A stretch of 64,000 bases of DNA from Acanthosoma haemorrhoidale (Eukaryota > Arthropoda > Insecta > Hemiptera > Acanthosomatidae). Positions 39,069 through 49,870 of this stretch are shown here, piece after piece. Under the pieces are notes generated by a model. The model ran no database searches, was not told the DNA's origin, and saw only the letters and a program-made list of their open reading frames with translations. Position 1 is the first letter of the stretch; each line of letters begins with the position of its first letter. The translations under genes were made by a program, and so were the position numbers. The stretch spans positions 57,681,239-57,745,238 of the forward strand of contig OV884012.1 in the NCBI GenBank assembly GCA_930367205.1, in the 5' to 3' direction.

Positions 39069-39649
39069 TTTTTTTTTTTTAACAACTTTTCTATGATAAA
39101 ATTACAATCTGCCTTATTGGCCAATAAGTAATTGTGATAAATGTTCTCATTCATACCACATTTACAATTTTCATCCACTCGCTCATTCTTACAGTATTTA
39201 CAAACAGCCCAGAGACCTCCCAAATCCACATGGTGGTCACCTCCCTTGGTCTGGGAAGTCCCCTACACTCCTCTGTTAGCCGCGTCACCGGATACGATAC
39301 AGTGGACATGCTGTCCAAGAGGCAAGAGCCATATTCGCTCAGGACATGATTGGACTGCCGTTTTAGTCTACGAGGTGGCTTGTAGGGATGAGTGTAATGA
39401 CTGTGTTAGGCGATTATGTTGTTAGGATTGATCACCATTGAATTTCATGAACTTGGAAGGGGTGAGTTCGAGAATGTAAGCTATATTAAGATAGTTATGA
39501 AGGGTTTTGTTGCTGGTGTAATAAGGGGCATTTACTATTGTTCTCAGGACATTTTATTGAAAGGATTGGATAAACTTGTTGTTAGACTATTTTGATCTCC
39601 CCCGTAGCTCTATTCTGTATGTCCAGATTGGCTTAAGTATAACTTACAT
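39069..39649 (-). mobile_element. Family A 5'-truncated copy, 3' UTR plus end of ORF2
   Basis: Minus-strand fragment covering the end of ORF2 (up to the AGTTATACTTAAGCC stretch) and the 3' UTR. About 60 bp around the ORF2 stop are deleted (junction near 39355), and the UTR has further internal losses. The left end is a T run at about 39069-39080. The right edge is followed by ACATGAAAA; ACATGTAAC stands left of the T run at 38616, a possible imperfect target duplication enclosing the duplicated block as well. Confidence 0.75.
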
Positions 39650-41529
39650 GAAAACTAGAAATGATGTTAATAACGCACAAATCAAATTTTTTTGTGACCA
39701 TGAAAAGTTCTCTCTTGTTTTACCCCATTCCATTTTCCATTAGTATCATTCTTCTTTCATTAGCGTTAACTATTAGATGTTTCTTAGTGTATGTATCATC
39801 AATTTTCGTTGTTATGAGTATTCAAACTCTATTTATAACATTTCATTTTTTTTCCTTCTCATAAAGGTACTCGATCATGGAATTCGTCAGGGGAATAATG
39901 TCCAATATGTTTTAATTAATTGAGAACACTCAAATTAAAACCACTCATTTATATATCTCATTTCACTGATATAAACCATGAAATCGCCGTTGGTTAATTC
40001 AAGGCTTTATTCCCTACAGTTTTTCTTGTTGTATTCAGATGAAAGAATAGAGGGAATATTTGAAGATATTGTGGAATTCACTTTTAGAATTTCTATTCGA
40101 TTAATTTATTTTTGTGAACTCTATCGTATAACGTAAAACATTTGTTTTTATATGCAATACAATGATTGCTCTCCTAGAGATAGATGTTTCTATTTGACTT
40201 CTAAGCCTGTATGCATCAACACATAGGCTGAATTGTATATGTTAGATTTTAAATGGCATCCTATTTGAGCTTATGTTGCAAATTTCAATATTTAGTAATT
40301 CATAAGTAAGTAAGCATTTAAAGTATATCAGGGGTTGAGATTGACTACACATTTATTTTTTTATATTTTATTTATAGATATACTCTCAATTCAAATTGGT
40401 CGTAAGTTTATTTATGATTGCACGCTCCCATGTCATTTCGGAACCAATCTTGCATGATTTCAGACATATTATTAACAGTTTATATACTTTTAAAATATAA
40501 TTTACTTCATTGTTTGAACTTCTTTTAGTTGTTGATAATGAAAGAAAAAATAGTTATTAATGCATGAAGCAACCACGGCGTAATTTGGTACCAAACCCAC
40601 ATTTGACTCAATAACTTCCTTCTCATCCGTACCCAACTGACGACATATTACATCGTCCGACTGCGGGTGATAAGTTGGACACGTGGTGCTTACAGGGGCA
40701 TTAGGTAAGAGAGTGGCAGGCAGCTATCTGCGAACGATCGACGATACACTGGAACGCGCTGCGCTGACCCCACACGCGCTGATCCAACACGGCTATCCAC
40801 TCGCGGTGATGGATAGCAGGGCCAACTTTTTAGTCCGCCTCTGTGCATCATTTATCTTAGAGGCCACACCCGTTTCCTCGCCCGTGCTCACTGATTGTTT
40901 CCATTTTGGTTGCCCCGTCGAACGAGAACTGTCGCGGGTATGCCACATGGAAGTGATGTAATCTAGAAGGGAGCTATATATCACGGCCCTATTAGTGATG
41001 TGTATAAGTTCTAATATCGTAATGGGGATAGGCAGCATTACGTAGTAGGTTTAGAATTTTGATGTGTGTAAGCCAATCGATTCATGGATCAGTCACTACG
41101 CTTTTATAATTATTTAAACTACTTTTTCATTAATAGTCAAAGATGCACTGAGAGAAAGAAATGCTTCATTTTATTGTTGTATAACGTTCTCAGAGCTCTG
41201 GACCCATGGTAGTAATATAATTCGGCCGACCTTGGAAATTAGTTGATGTTAAGTCCTATTTCCTGAAAAAACGTTCCTTTTTGCTTTAGTCTCGTGTACC
41301 TACCTGTACTTATAGAACGATAACCCTATAACAGAAAACTTTTCATACCAGTAAATTTTGTCAGCTTTCTTATCTATTTATAAAAATAAATAAATTTTAA
41401 ATAATTTATCTTTCTTATTTCCACATTATGATCTTTAATCACCAATACTGTCAATTTCAGTTATTAAAATGAAAAGTCGCATGATAAAAACCTCCACTGT
41501 GCATATGGAGGAGACAAGCAAAATATATC
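39650..41529. other. Gene-free stretch with one GC-rich island
   Basis: AT-rich, with a sharp GC-rich island at about 40600-41040 containing overlapping open frames on both strands (40683-40961 plus, 40793-41038 minus). Neither product is recognisable. The island's composition differs from its surroundings, so an insertion is likely. Confidence 0.4.
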
Positions 41530-43573
41530 ATCATAGTCCTTTATTATTAACCATTTCCCTTAGACCAATTCACAAACTGCCTCCTCCTTCATTTATTAGG
41601 GGCCCAGTTGACTGGGACCACTTCCGTCAGCTTCTTACAGAGTCCGTAAACCTCAAATTATCCCTGAAAACATTCCAAGACCTAGACGATGCAGTGCATT
41701 CTTTCACTACTCTGGTCCAGAGGTCGGCTTGGGAGGCATCGTCACCCCATCGTCACCCAAGAATTCACAATCATAATCGTTTACCTCAGCATCTCAAAGA
41801 TCTAATCAAATCCAAACGCCGCTCTAGAACAGTGTGGCAAAGATCCCGGCATCCTGCTGATCGCCGCTCGTACAATCAGTACTGCCGATTGGTAAAGCGG
41901 CGATTGGCATCCTTCCGTTCTGATTCATTCAATTCCTACCTCTCCTCTCTGTCTACCAGGGATAACTCCTTGTGGAATGTAACCAAAAAAATCCTAAAGT
42001 ATCAACCTGTTTCACATCCACTCCGTCGTGATGATGGGTCCTGGGCGGCCTCGGATGGGGATAGGTCGGAGGAATTTGCTCTGCATCTTACCCATACTTT
42101 CACACCTCACCTTTCTCATCAAAGCCATACTCACAGCAAAACTGTGGAAGATTTCCTCACTTCACCTATTCCTCTCTCTCTTCCACCAAAAGCCGTTAAT
42201 CCCTCTGAGGTCAAATACCTTCTGAAAAACTTACCTTACAGAAAATCCCCTGGATATGATCTCCTCAAATTCTCAAACAACTTCCTCCTAAAGCCATAAT
42301 CTTCCTAACCTATATATATAATTGCATTATCCGAACGACGCACTTTCCTCTCCTCTGGAAACATTTCATTATTGTCCTATTCGCCAAACCCGGTAAACCA
42401 CCCAATGACACCTCATCTTACCGTCCAATTAGCCTACTCCCTATCCTCTCAAAAATATTTGAGAAACTCCTACTAAAACGTCTACTTCCAATTGTTGAAT
42501 CCAAAAACCTTTTTCCCACACACCAGTTTGGTTTCCGCCAACGACATTCCACTGCTCAACAAGGCCTTCGCGTTGTTGATCACGTCTCCTCAGCCCTTGA
42601 AACCAAACAGTATTGCACTGCTGCCTTTCTCGATATAGCTCAAGCTTTTGACAGGGTTTGGCACGCAGGTTTGCTCTACAAGCTCGAAAGACATTTACCA
42701 CAGACCCTTTTCCTAATCCTACAGTCCTACCTTTCAAACCGCTTCTTCCAAGTCCGCTGTGGCTTAGAATACTCTAACTACTATCCCATAAATGCAGGAG
42801 TTCCACAGGGCAGTATCCTAGGCCCCATCCTCTATAACCTATAAACCGCTGATGTCCCCTCTACTTCCAACACCTTCTTGGCCACATTTGCAGATGACAC
42901 TGCAGTCTTGTCATCCCACCCAGACCCCGACATAGCATCCCATAACCTTCAAAAACACCTTAACGAGATCGAGTATTGGTGCAATCAATGGCGGATCAAA
43001 GTTAATGAAGCAAAATGCTCCCACATTACCTTCACCCTTTGTCGCAAGACTTGTCCATTAGTTTATTTTAATTCTATTCCTCTCCCAGTAACCGAGACAG
43101 TACGGTACTTAGGCTTCCATCTCGACAAACGACTGACCTGGAACCCACATACGAGACTAAAAAGACAAGAACTAAACAGACGCTTTGGACAACTGTACAG
43201 ACTACTTCAAAGGACATCCCATCTCTCAATAGAAAATAAACTACTAATCTACAAAGTTATACTTAAACCAATCTGGACATACGGAATAGAGCTATGGGGG
43301 ACAGCAAAAAAGTCGAACATCAAGCGTATCCAATCCTTTCAATCCAAAGTCCTGAGAACAATAGTAAATGCCCCTTATTATGTCAGCAACAAAACCCTTC
43401 ATAACGACCTTAATATACCCTACATTCTAGAACTCATCCCTTCCAAGTTTATGAAATTCCACAGTAGCCTTTCCAACCACCCTAATCCTGTAGCACAGTC
43501 TTTGCACTGTGCCACTCATCCCTATAATCCTCCTCGGAGACTGAAACGGCAGTGGCCTCGTGACCTGCTATAA
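41530..43573 (+). pseudogene. Family A ORF2 remnant with frameshift and nonsense change
   Basis: Encodes the linker, reverse transcriptase and C-terminal region. Two lesions are visible by comparison with the complete copy: a 7-bp loss at about 42262-42268 (within a CTCCT repeat) that shifts the frame just after KSPGYDLL, and TAA at 42842-42844 in place of a Tyr codon shortly after GPILYNL. After that the frame is open to the stop at 43571, including FADD near 42890. The upstream open reading from 41469 into the element is flanking DNA read by chance. Confidence 0.88.
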
Positions 43574-43742
43574 TCGCGTGACAGTGGGAGTCCTGGCAAT
43601 GGCCAGTTTCTCCAATCATGTCCTATTGTATGAATGAGTGAGTGAATGATGACTGTAAATATGGTATGAATGAGATCATTTATCTGTATTATTATTGCCT
43701 TATAAAAGGCAGATTGTAATTATTGCACAATAAAGTTATAAT
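41530..43742 (+). mobile_element. Family A retrotransposon, long 5'-truncated copy
   Basis: Starts at ATCATAGTCC, equivalent to position 50511 of the complete element (end of the endonuclease domain), and runs to CACAATAAAGTT. It is nearly identical to the complete copy over ORF2. The 3' UTR is the short form lacking 143 bp, shared with the copy at 21.9-24.0 kb. Possible flanking duplication CAAAATAT at 41519-41526 and 43761-43768 would imply an extra 3' tail, so the exact ends are unsettled. Confidence 0.88.
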
Positions 43743-43974
43743 AAGAAAGGAAAACATATTCAAAATATTAACAGTGATTAATTACACCATAACCGAAATG
43801 ATTTTAATTTTAATTTTCCAAAATTCGATACTTAATTTAAAAAAAATACTAAAACACAATAATAATATCATGGCTAATTGCCCAATTAATTGATGTGGAA
43901 TTAGTAGCATGGTGTTCTTGTGGCTGTGATGTGAAGAAAACTGTGCGGAAAATCTGGAAACATGAACGCCAAAT

Positions 43975-44420
43975 TTCCTTTATGTAGTTTCCAGAGTAAC
44001 CTATCCAACCAACCTAATCCCGTATCTCATGCATCACACTGCGCCAAACATTCATATAATCCTCCTCGGAGACTGAAACGGTTGGCTATAAATGTGTGAC
44101 ATTGGGAGTCCTGGCAATGGCCAGTTTCTGCAGTCATGTCCTGAGTGTATGTGGCTCTCACGCTCTTCGACAGCCTCCACTGACTCGTATCAGGTGACGC
44201 AGTTGACGGAGGTGCGTGGGAACTTCCCAAGACTCCACCTCCTCTACACATGCGAGGGAGGTGACAACCATATGGATTTGCGGGGTCTCTGGGCTGCTTG
44301 TAAATACTGCACGAATAGCGAGTGATTTAAAATTGTAAATATGGTAAGAATGAGAACATTTAGCACAATTACTTATTCCCTAATAATGCAGATTGTAGTT
44401 TTAGCTCAAAAAAGAAGTTT
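43975..44420 (+). pseudogene. Family A 3' fragment, long 3' UTR type
   Basis: Covers the last codons of ORF2 (CCGGAGACTGAAACGG-like region with a small deletion) and a full long-form 3' UTR, including GCGAGGGAGGTGACAACCAT and a GATTGTAGTTTTAGC end. It is older than the neighbouring copy ending at 43742 and is a separate insertion, about 230 bp away. Confidence 0.82.
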
Positions 44421-46974
44421 CAATAATAATATATTCTTAACGTAAATTTTTTAAAACTTGTTACATGAGAACAAGCGGTATAGTTTATACCAATGCCAAA
44501 AATCTAGCTGCATAATCAAAGCACGTATTTTCAAATCTGATGAAAGTGAAGATACAACTGTACGCCATCATCTTAACTACTTATAATAAAGTTCGTTTTC
44601 TTTCCTGGGATTCATTTTCCATATGGGGTTTCCCCCAGTATTCACTGAAGCCTAGATTGCTGCACCACGGTCAACGCACGGTTTGTGATCTCATACCTTT
44701 CATATTTTTGAAAATAAGAAACAAAAGATAAAGAGAAAACAATAAACCAAACATAGTATTTACAAGCTATTATCTACAATTTATCTATCTTAAGCTATAT
44801 TTACATGCTTAAAGCTAGCTTATTTATGTCCGAACAAAGCATCCACTCAATCATGATGCCTTCTTCGTGAGCCTCCCAGTGTCTCCAGCTTTTCCCACTA
44901 CAGAACCAAGAAGTTATAATGAAGTATAAAGTAAGGACCTGATAAAACATCTTCCTACTGTACTCAAGGGAGGGGGGGAACCCATGGAATGCATCGCCCA
45001 CGGTGTTCCAGACTCCGTGACATCTTCGCCTATTCATTAGCCGCTTGTCTCTCATTCCTCCTTTAATGTACAAACTTTTTCTTATTTCCCGCAGTCCGTG
45101 CTCTCTCGAAAGCCTTTACAGGTTATTTGTACTAGCCCGAAAGGTGGAGGCAGATATGATTAATCAAATTAGATTCCCGTTGGGGTAAAGTCGGGGCCCG
45201 GACGGCCGTGGAGAAAAAGGACAAAGGCTTTAATGATATCCGAAGCGGGGGAGGAACGGTACCGTAAGCGGCCGGACAGCTCGAGCCGGACCTGGTCACA
45301 GACAGAAAGTTCCTGACCAAGAACTATTCACTATGTATGTGTGTCACCGCTCCTCTCCCAATGCCTCAATATATATCATATATGCCTTAGAATAAATGAT
45401 ATTCAAATGAGCTAAGGTTTAAACACAAAAAAAAAAAGTGAAGGATGAATGCGTGTTACTTTTCTATTTGCTGATCTACTTTTGTTGAATACTTAATGGG
45501 AAAAGAGTACAAAAATGGAACGGGCTTTGGGCTGCGCGTATCAACACTTAAGTAATTATTTGCTTCGGGATAGCCAATTAAAATTAACTATCAAAGCCCC
45601 CACCGTAATTTGGTATGTAATCCAAGGTGATCCCAATATTATAGTATTTATTACCCCAAGGATGCTCTCTGAAACCCCTGCCAATTCATAAAAAGCAATT
45701 ACTATAGTACTCAACTTTCAAGACTTCCTAAGAATACGTCAACGTAATAAAGACGTCAATGCTAATTCAAGCTAATCTCATTATTTATTGCTTTATCCTC
45801 TTGCTGTTTTAATAAATTTGTTTTTGCTGGGATACCTCCTCAAAGGGCTCATTTGTCATTATTCCATCTTTTAAACAAGTTTCTTATTAATTATTATATT
45901 TTTTCCTCCTTTGATTTGAAATATTATTTTATGTTTGCTTAGAACTCACTATAAAGTATAGTGAGTTCTATAGGGTTTTGACTTATCGGTGGCCACTACC
46001 AGGGCTTTGGGTGGCATTTCATGTATTTCAACTATGTAAGCCCTAGTGGAGTGTCTATTATAAAATATTGGTAAGCATCTTGGTTTTTACACACATTCTC
46101 CGATTAGTCCTCGTATCCTTAAAATATGTCCTGCGCAGGGCTGGCTACCAGACAGAAGGGACTAGGATGCTGACCGGGCCCCATTCGGCCCCAAGGGTGC
46201 CTGGGACTTTGTCCCCGGTATCGTGCTCAGTCGGGTCCATTAGACATGTAGTGGGTGGGTTTAATGTTATAAAAAAGGCCAAACACTTTAACAAATCTGT
46301 AAAATTTAAATTACAAAATCGCTGTTGTGAAAGCAAAATGAAGGAAATGATCTTATAAATGCAGACATCCATGAGCCTTGTGGTTAAGATGCCCTAAAAT
46401 AAAAATAAAATCCTCCAAAAATATTTAAAATAAATTATTACAAGATTACATGGCATTCACCCCTAAAAAAATACTTGGGTTATCAATGTTTTAAGAGAGT
46501 TAAAGGTACCAAGTAAAAGAAACGACAGACGAAACTCTCCAGATGGTATAGCCGACGTTAAGGTTTCTAAACAGTGATAAGGCATCCTAGGTTCGAGCTT
46601 TGGAGATATATGTCCTATTTTTGTCTCCTTGGCCAATAATTATTATGTTACATTTAAAATTGTCAATTAAATGTGCAGTATCTCATTACAGTGATAAAAT
46701 TAATTTGCATCGAAATATTCCACATTCATTTTTCATCTACCTTCGTCTTCAATTAGAATTCCACGAAATATTCATCGATATTTTAGACAATTATTACTGT
46801 ATTTAGATATGCCACATGTCATATAGTAATGCTTGTATCCGTACTTTACATTCATTCACTTTAACAATCAGAATTAGTTATGGAACCTTAACTTCTTTTC
46901 AACATGCCAATCGTTTGCTTATGGCTGTTTCTAGGAATTATTTTTTTTTAGGATGTTCTTTATTTGTATAATCA
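44421..46974. other. Gene-free stretch; islands, a hairpin and tRNA-like pieces
   Basis: No gene supported. A GC-rich island lies at about 45150-45310 and a smaller one at 46120-46250. A perfect hairpin is at 45941-45969. At 46363-46400 the text GAGCCTTGTGGTTAAGATGCC resembles a tRNA A-box region, and at 46589-46598 AGGTTCGAGC resembles a B box, but they are about 200 bp apart. Confidence 0.4.
45941..45969. repeat. Perfect 13-bp hairpin with 3-nt loop
   Basis: AGAACTCACTATA-AAG-TATAGTGAGTTCT. The arms are exact and not simple sequence. Near-perfect palindromes with minimal loops are unstable in DNA, so this may be recent. Confidence 0.85.
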
Positions 46975-47265
46975 CAATTTGGTTATGCAGCAGTAATAAT
47001 TTTGATTCCATAGCTCATTCATACATTATACATAATTCCACTCAGTCAATATTTACCGTTCACGCTAATACTTACGCTTATACAATATGTACAAAAAAAA
47101 TCTACCCAGGAGCTGCTGTGCTCCCCAAGATTCCTTTAGTGAAGTTGGTTTAGAGATCCGGGGAAGCCCACTTCACTCTATGACCGTTTCCTCAGACCAG
47201 AAAAAGATCAAGTGATCCACAGACGCTCCGCATAGGAGCGGGAATGGCAGTCAGTGCTAGGTTTT
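46975..47265 (-). repeat. Diverged family A-related 3' UTR fragment, minus strand
   Basis: On the minus strand: CTGCCATTCCCGC, GGAGCGTCTGTGGATCACTT, a weakly matching middle, CTTGGGGAGCACAGCAGC and TGTACATATTGTATAAGCG, in family A 3' UTR order. Non-coding and old. Confidence 0.5.
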
Positions 47266-48160
47266 AGGACATAAAGAAACTTAGAGTGAAACCGCCATAG
47301 AGGAAATAATGCGATATTTTAGGTTATTTATTTGTTTTAAGGAACTGTCAACTAAAATGTCTATTTAAGTCCTAATTACAATTACAAGATGTACTCAAAA
47401 TATACTTGTCATCTTTGACTGAATGTAAGATATATCTTTTAGCAATCGATACAAAATTAAATATTGGATTTGTAACGCTCTTTAGATCGGTACAAAGGAC
47501 AGTGCTCACAAAGGAATCCAACATGGAGCGATATCTGAACATCGATTTAATTAAACGTTCTTACATTGACCACTGACAAAACACATTTGAATCCGTGAGG
47601 AGACTAAACGAAAAAAAAACCAAACAAAACAAAAAAGCAACTGGGAGAGAATTTATCTCTTTCTTTTTGATTTAGTGACCCGAACACGAAAAGAAAGTAG
47701 TCATGTCCTATGATTTTGTTTCTTTTGAAGGAATTAATGCTGGTCATTTACTCACGGTTACACAACACGTAGCAGCACTCCTGTTAACAGGCAGTAACCT
47801 AATTTTAATACGGCAATAAATTAGCGGATTGCTATTGAGACAACTTGCTACTGAATTTGAAATGCCCGCATGAATTATTTATCTCAGTATGTAAGCCGGC
47901 AGGACAGTTTAATTAGGTATCGGCGCATGTACCAGAACGGATCTATATCAATGAAACATTTGGCGAATGAAGGAGAGTAAACTATTTTTTTTTATCTTTT
48001 GCTTTGTATCTTAGATACTGTAGGTTTCATTAAAGTAAAAATATATTATTATCAAACATAATTTTATTTGAGTGTTTAAGAATTTGAAAATAATCAGCCA
48101 AGATGTTTCCTAAATAAGAGCAATGGCGTACCAAGAGGGGGGCTATTGGTTTGGCATTTT
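47266..48160. other. AT-rich gap left of the complete element
   Basis: No gene or repeat recognised. Confidence 0.5.
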
Positions 48161-48179
48161 AAAAATATTTTTTAGTTTT

Positions 48180-48191
48180 TGCGCATGCGCT
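48180..48191. promoter_or_regulatory. NRF1/Ewg-type site near the element 5' end
   Basis: TGCGCATGCGCT, with the exact palindrome GCGCATGCGC, starts 8 bp inside the inferred 5' end. It matches the NRF-1/erect-wing consensus YGCGCAYGCGCR at 11 of 12 positions. Non-LTR elements need internal promoters at their 5' ends, so the position fits. Binding is inferred, not shown. Confidence 0.45.
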
Positions 48192-48426
48192 ACCTTTTAG
48201 AACATCTCTGTACATCGCTCGTCAATTAAACACTATATACTACCGTCTATAGGCCATAGTTTAGTTAAAAAATTGTTCCAGCAGGCAACTTGAGGGAGCT
48301 GGCCACGAGGGAGCCCTCAAGAGTGAGTAAATTGCTTATTACATTTAGAGTGAAGTGTGAAAAGTGATATCGGATTGAGTAGTCGGCCATTTGCAACGCC
48401 TTACTCGACGTTCAGTAACGATAGTT

Positions 48427-48455
48427 CTCTGAGCCATCGGTCTAGTGGCTCAGAG
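48427..48455 (+). other. 5' UTR hairpin, perfect 10-bp stem
   Basis: CTCTGAGCCA at 48427-48436 pairs with TGGCTCAGAG at 48446-48455 around a 9-nt loop, TCGGTCTAG. A second, weaker stem (TGGGA with TCCCA, enclosed by CCGTG with CACGG) follows to about 48507. The region also vaguely resembles a tRNA (GTGGCTCAGAGCC then GAGCTGAATCC). It could affect ribosome loading onto ORF1. Confidence 0.65.
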
Positions 48456-48536
48456 CCAAGACCCGTGACTCGCCACTGGGAGTTGTGAGCTGAATCCCAC
48501 GGCGCTACGTACTTCTTTTCTACTAATAAAAAAACC

Positions 48537-48569
48537 GTTGTTATGATAAAATGAGATTTTATCAACAAC
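48537..48569 (+). promoter_or_regulatory. ORF1 start region: three-codon uORF in a hairpin
   Basis: ATG ATA AAA TGA at 48543-48554 is a minimal upstream ORF. Its stop overlaps the ORF1 AUG (48551-48553) in the arrangement ATGA. The same bases fold: GTTGTT and GATAAAAT (48537-48542, 48545-48552) pair with ATTTTATC and AACAAC (48556-48569) around a GAG loop with a 2-nt bulge. So ORF1 translation may depend on reinitiation and be damped by structure. Confidence 0.6.
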
Positions 48570-49870
48570 TAATGTCCCAAAATAGAAAAAAAAGATCTAG
48601 ATCGCTAGGTCCAACTCCAACACCGTCGCCTGTAAAGCGAAAACCAAGAAGGTCAAATAGGAACGTACAAATGACCTCCTCTGCAGCTAGTTCCATGGAG
48701 GAGATACCTCCACAGGCCAGCACATCCAAAAAAGAAACAGCCTTAGAGTCCCCTTTTTTCACGCCAAACACTTTTGAGGCTTTGAAAAATATCCCAACAG
48801 AAGAAATGGAAGTCAACAAAACTCCAACACAGCCCAAACCGCCTGCTCTTTTTGTACGCAACATTAGCAACTTCAAATTACTATGCTCACAAATGAGCAA
48901 AATTGTTGGTACCGGAAAATATACGTGCCTCAATCGCTTTCGGGATACAAAAATTTCCCCAGACACTCCCGATACTTATCGAGCGATTGTTAAATATTTA
49001 GATGAAACCAATGCAGACTACCACACCTACCAATTAAAGCAGGAACGATCACTCCGAGTGGTGATCAGAAATTTGCACCCGACCACACCAGCTGACGAAA
49101 TAGAAGAAGAACTCTCAGCTCTCGGGTACAAGGTTCGCCAAATAACAAACGTGTTGCGCGAGGATAGGCAACAGGATAAAACAATAAAAACGGCATTGCC
49201 ACTGTTCTTTGTTGATCTCGAGAGGACACCTGGAGTTGAGAAGATATACGACCTAACAAACCTGTACTACACTAGGGTACAGGTTGAAAAACCATATCCC
49301 AATCGCGATATCGTCCAGTGCCATAACTGTCAGGCGTATGGGCATACAAAATCTTACTGCCACCACCCTCCCAGGTGTGTTAAGTGCAGTGGGCAGCACA
49401 AAACCGAATTGTGCAAAAAGCCCCTTAAATCGCCTGCAGTATGCGTGCTTTGCCAGCAAGGACATCCAGCCAACTACAAGGGCTGCGAGGCATACAGAAC
49501 GCTGAAGTCCAGGACAGAACAACGTCGACAGCCAGAAGAGAAAAAACTTGCAGCAAGAAGCGGCCCAGCCAGAAATTTGAGGCCTTTTGTCTCTTTTGCC
49601 GATGCCGTTTGTAACAGAGAGCAGTCACAGGCACCGCCCACTCCCTGTCCACAAGATCACCTTTCCCAGCATTCCATTCATCCCGTTAACCCTCAAGCTC
49701 AATCCCATCCTCAACCACACATCTCGCATATTCCTCCACCTTCAAGTTCTTCGGATCTTACTAGCCTATTAACCTCATTCCTTACAGAGTTCAGAACCCT
49801 AATTACCCCTCTCATTTCCCTTCTTACAAATCTTGTCTCCTACCTTATCCCCGTTAAACAAAATCCATAA
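48551..49870 (+). CDS. Family A ORF1: gag-like nucleic-acid-binding protein
   Basis: A 439-residue protein of the type that coats retrotransposon RNA into a ribonucleoprotein particle. Residues 14-40 are very basic (KKRSR, KRKPRRSNR), a likely nuclear or RNA-binding signal. Residues about 168-250 match the zinc-knuckle-associated PRE_C2HC region of Jockey/I-type gag proteins (LRVVIRNLHPTTPADEIEEEL). Three CCHC knuckles follow at 257-270 (CHNC...H...C), 276-288 (CVKC...H...C) and 298-312 (CVLC...H...C). The tail is Pro/Ser/Gln-rich and ends in a hydrophobic Leu/Ile-rich segment (404-433) that might mediate self-association. The first AUG of the frame was taken as the start; it overlaps a short upstream ORF. 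The TAA stop at 49868 is followed at once, in the same frame, by ORF2. No lesions are visible. Confidence 0.92.
   Translation: MRFYQQLMSQNRKKRSRSLGPTPTPSPVKRKPRRSNRNVQMTSSAASSMEEIPPQASTSKKETALESPFFTPNTFEALKNIPTEEMEVNKTPTQPKPPALFVRNISNFKLLCSQMSKIVGTGKYTCLNRFRDTKISPDTPDTYRAIVKYLDETNADYHTYQLKQERSLRVVIRNLHPTTPADEIEEELSALGYKVRQITNVLREDRQQDKTIKTALPLFFVDLERTPGVEKIYDLTNLYYTRVQVEKPYPNRDIVQCHNCQAYGHTKSYCHHPPRCVKCSGQHKTELCKKPLKSPAVCVLCQQGHPANYKGCEAYRTLKSRTEQRRQPEEKKLAARSGPARNLRPFVSFADAVCNREQSQAPPTPCPQDHLSQHSIHPVNPQAQSHPQPHISHIPPPSSSSDLTSLLTSFLTEFRTLITPLISLLTNLVSYLIPVKQNP

Noticed and set aside
40683..40961. 92-codon frame in a GC-rich island
   Set aside because: A second open frame lies on the opposite strand over the same bases. 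Composition explains both, and neither product is recognisable.
48562..48966. 134-codon minus-strand frame opposite ORF1
   Set aside because: It is a shadow of ORF1; the plus strand has clear zinc knuckles and domain order.
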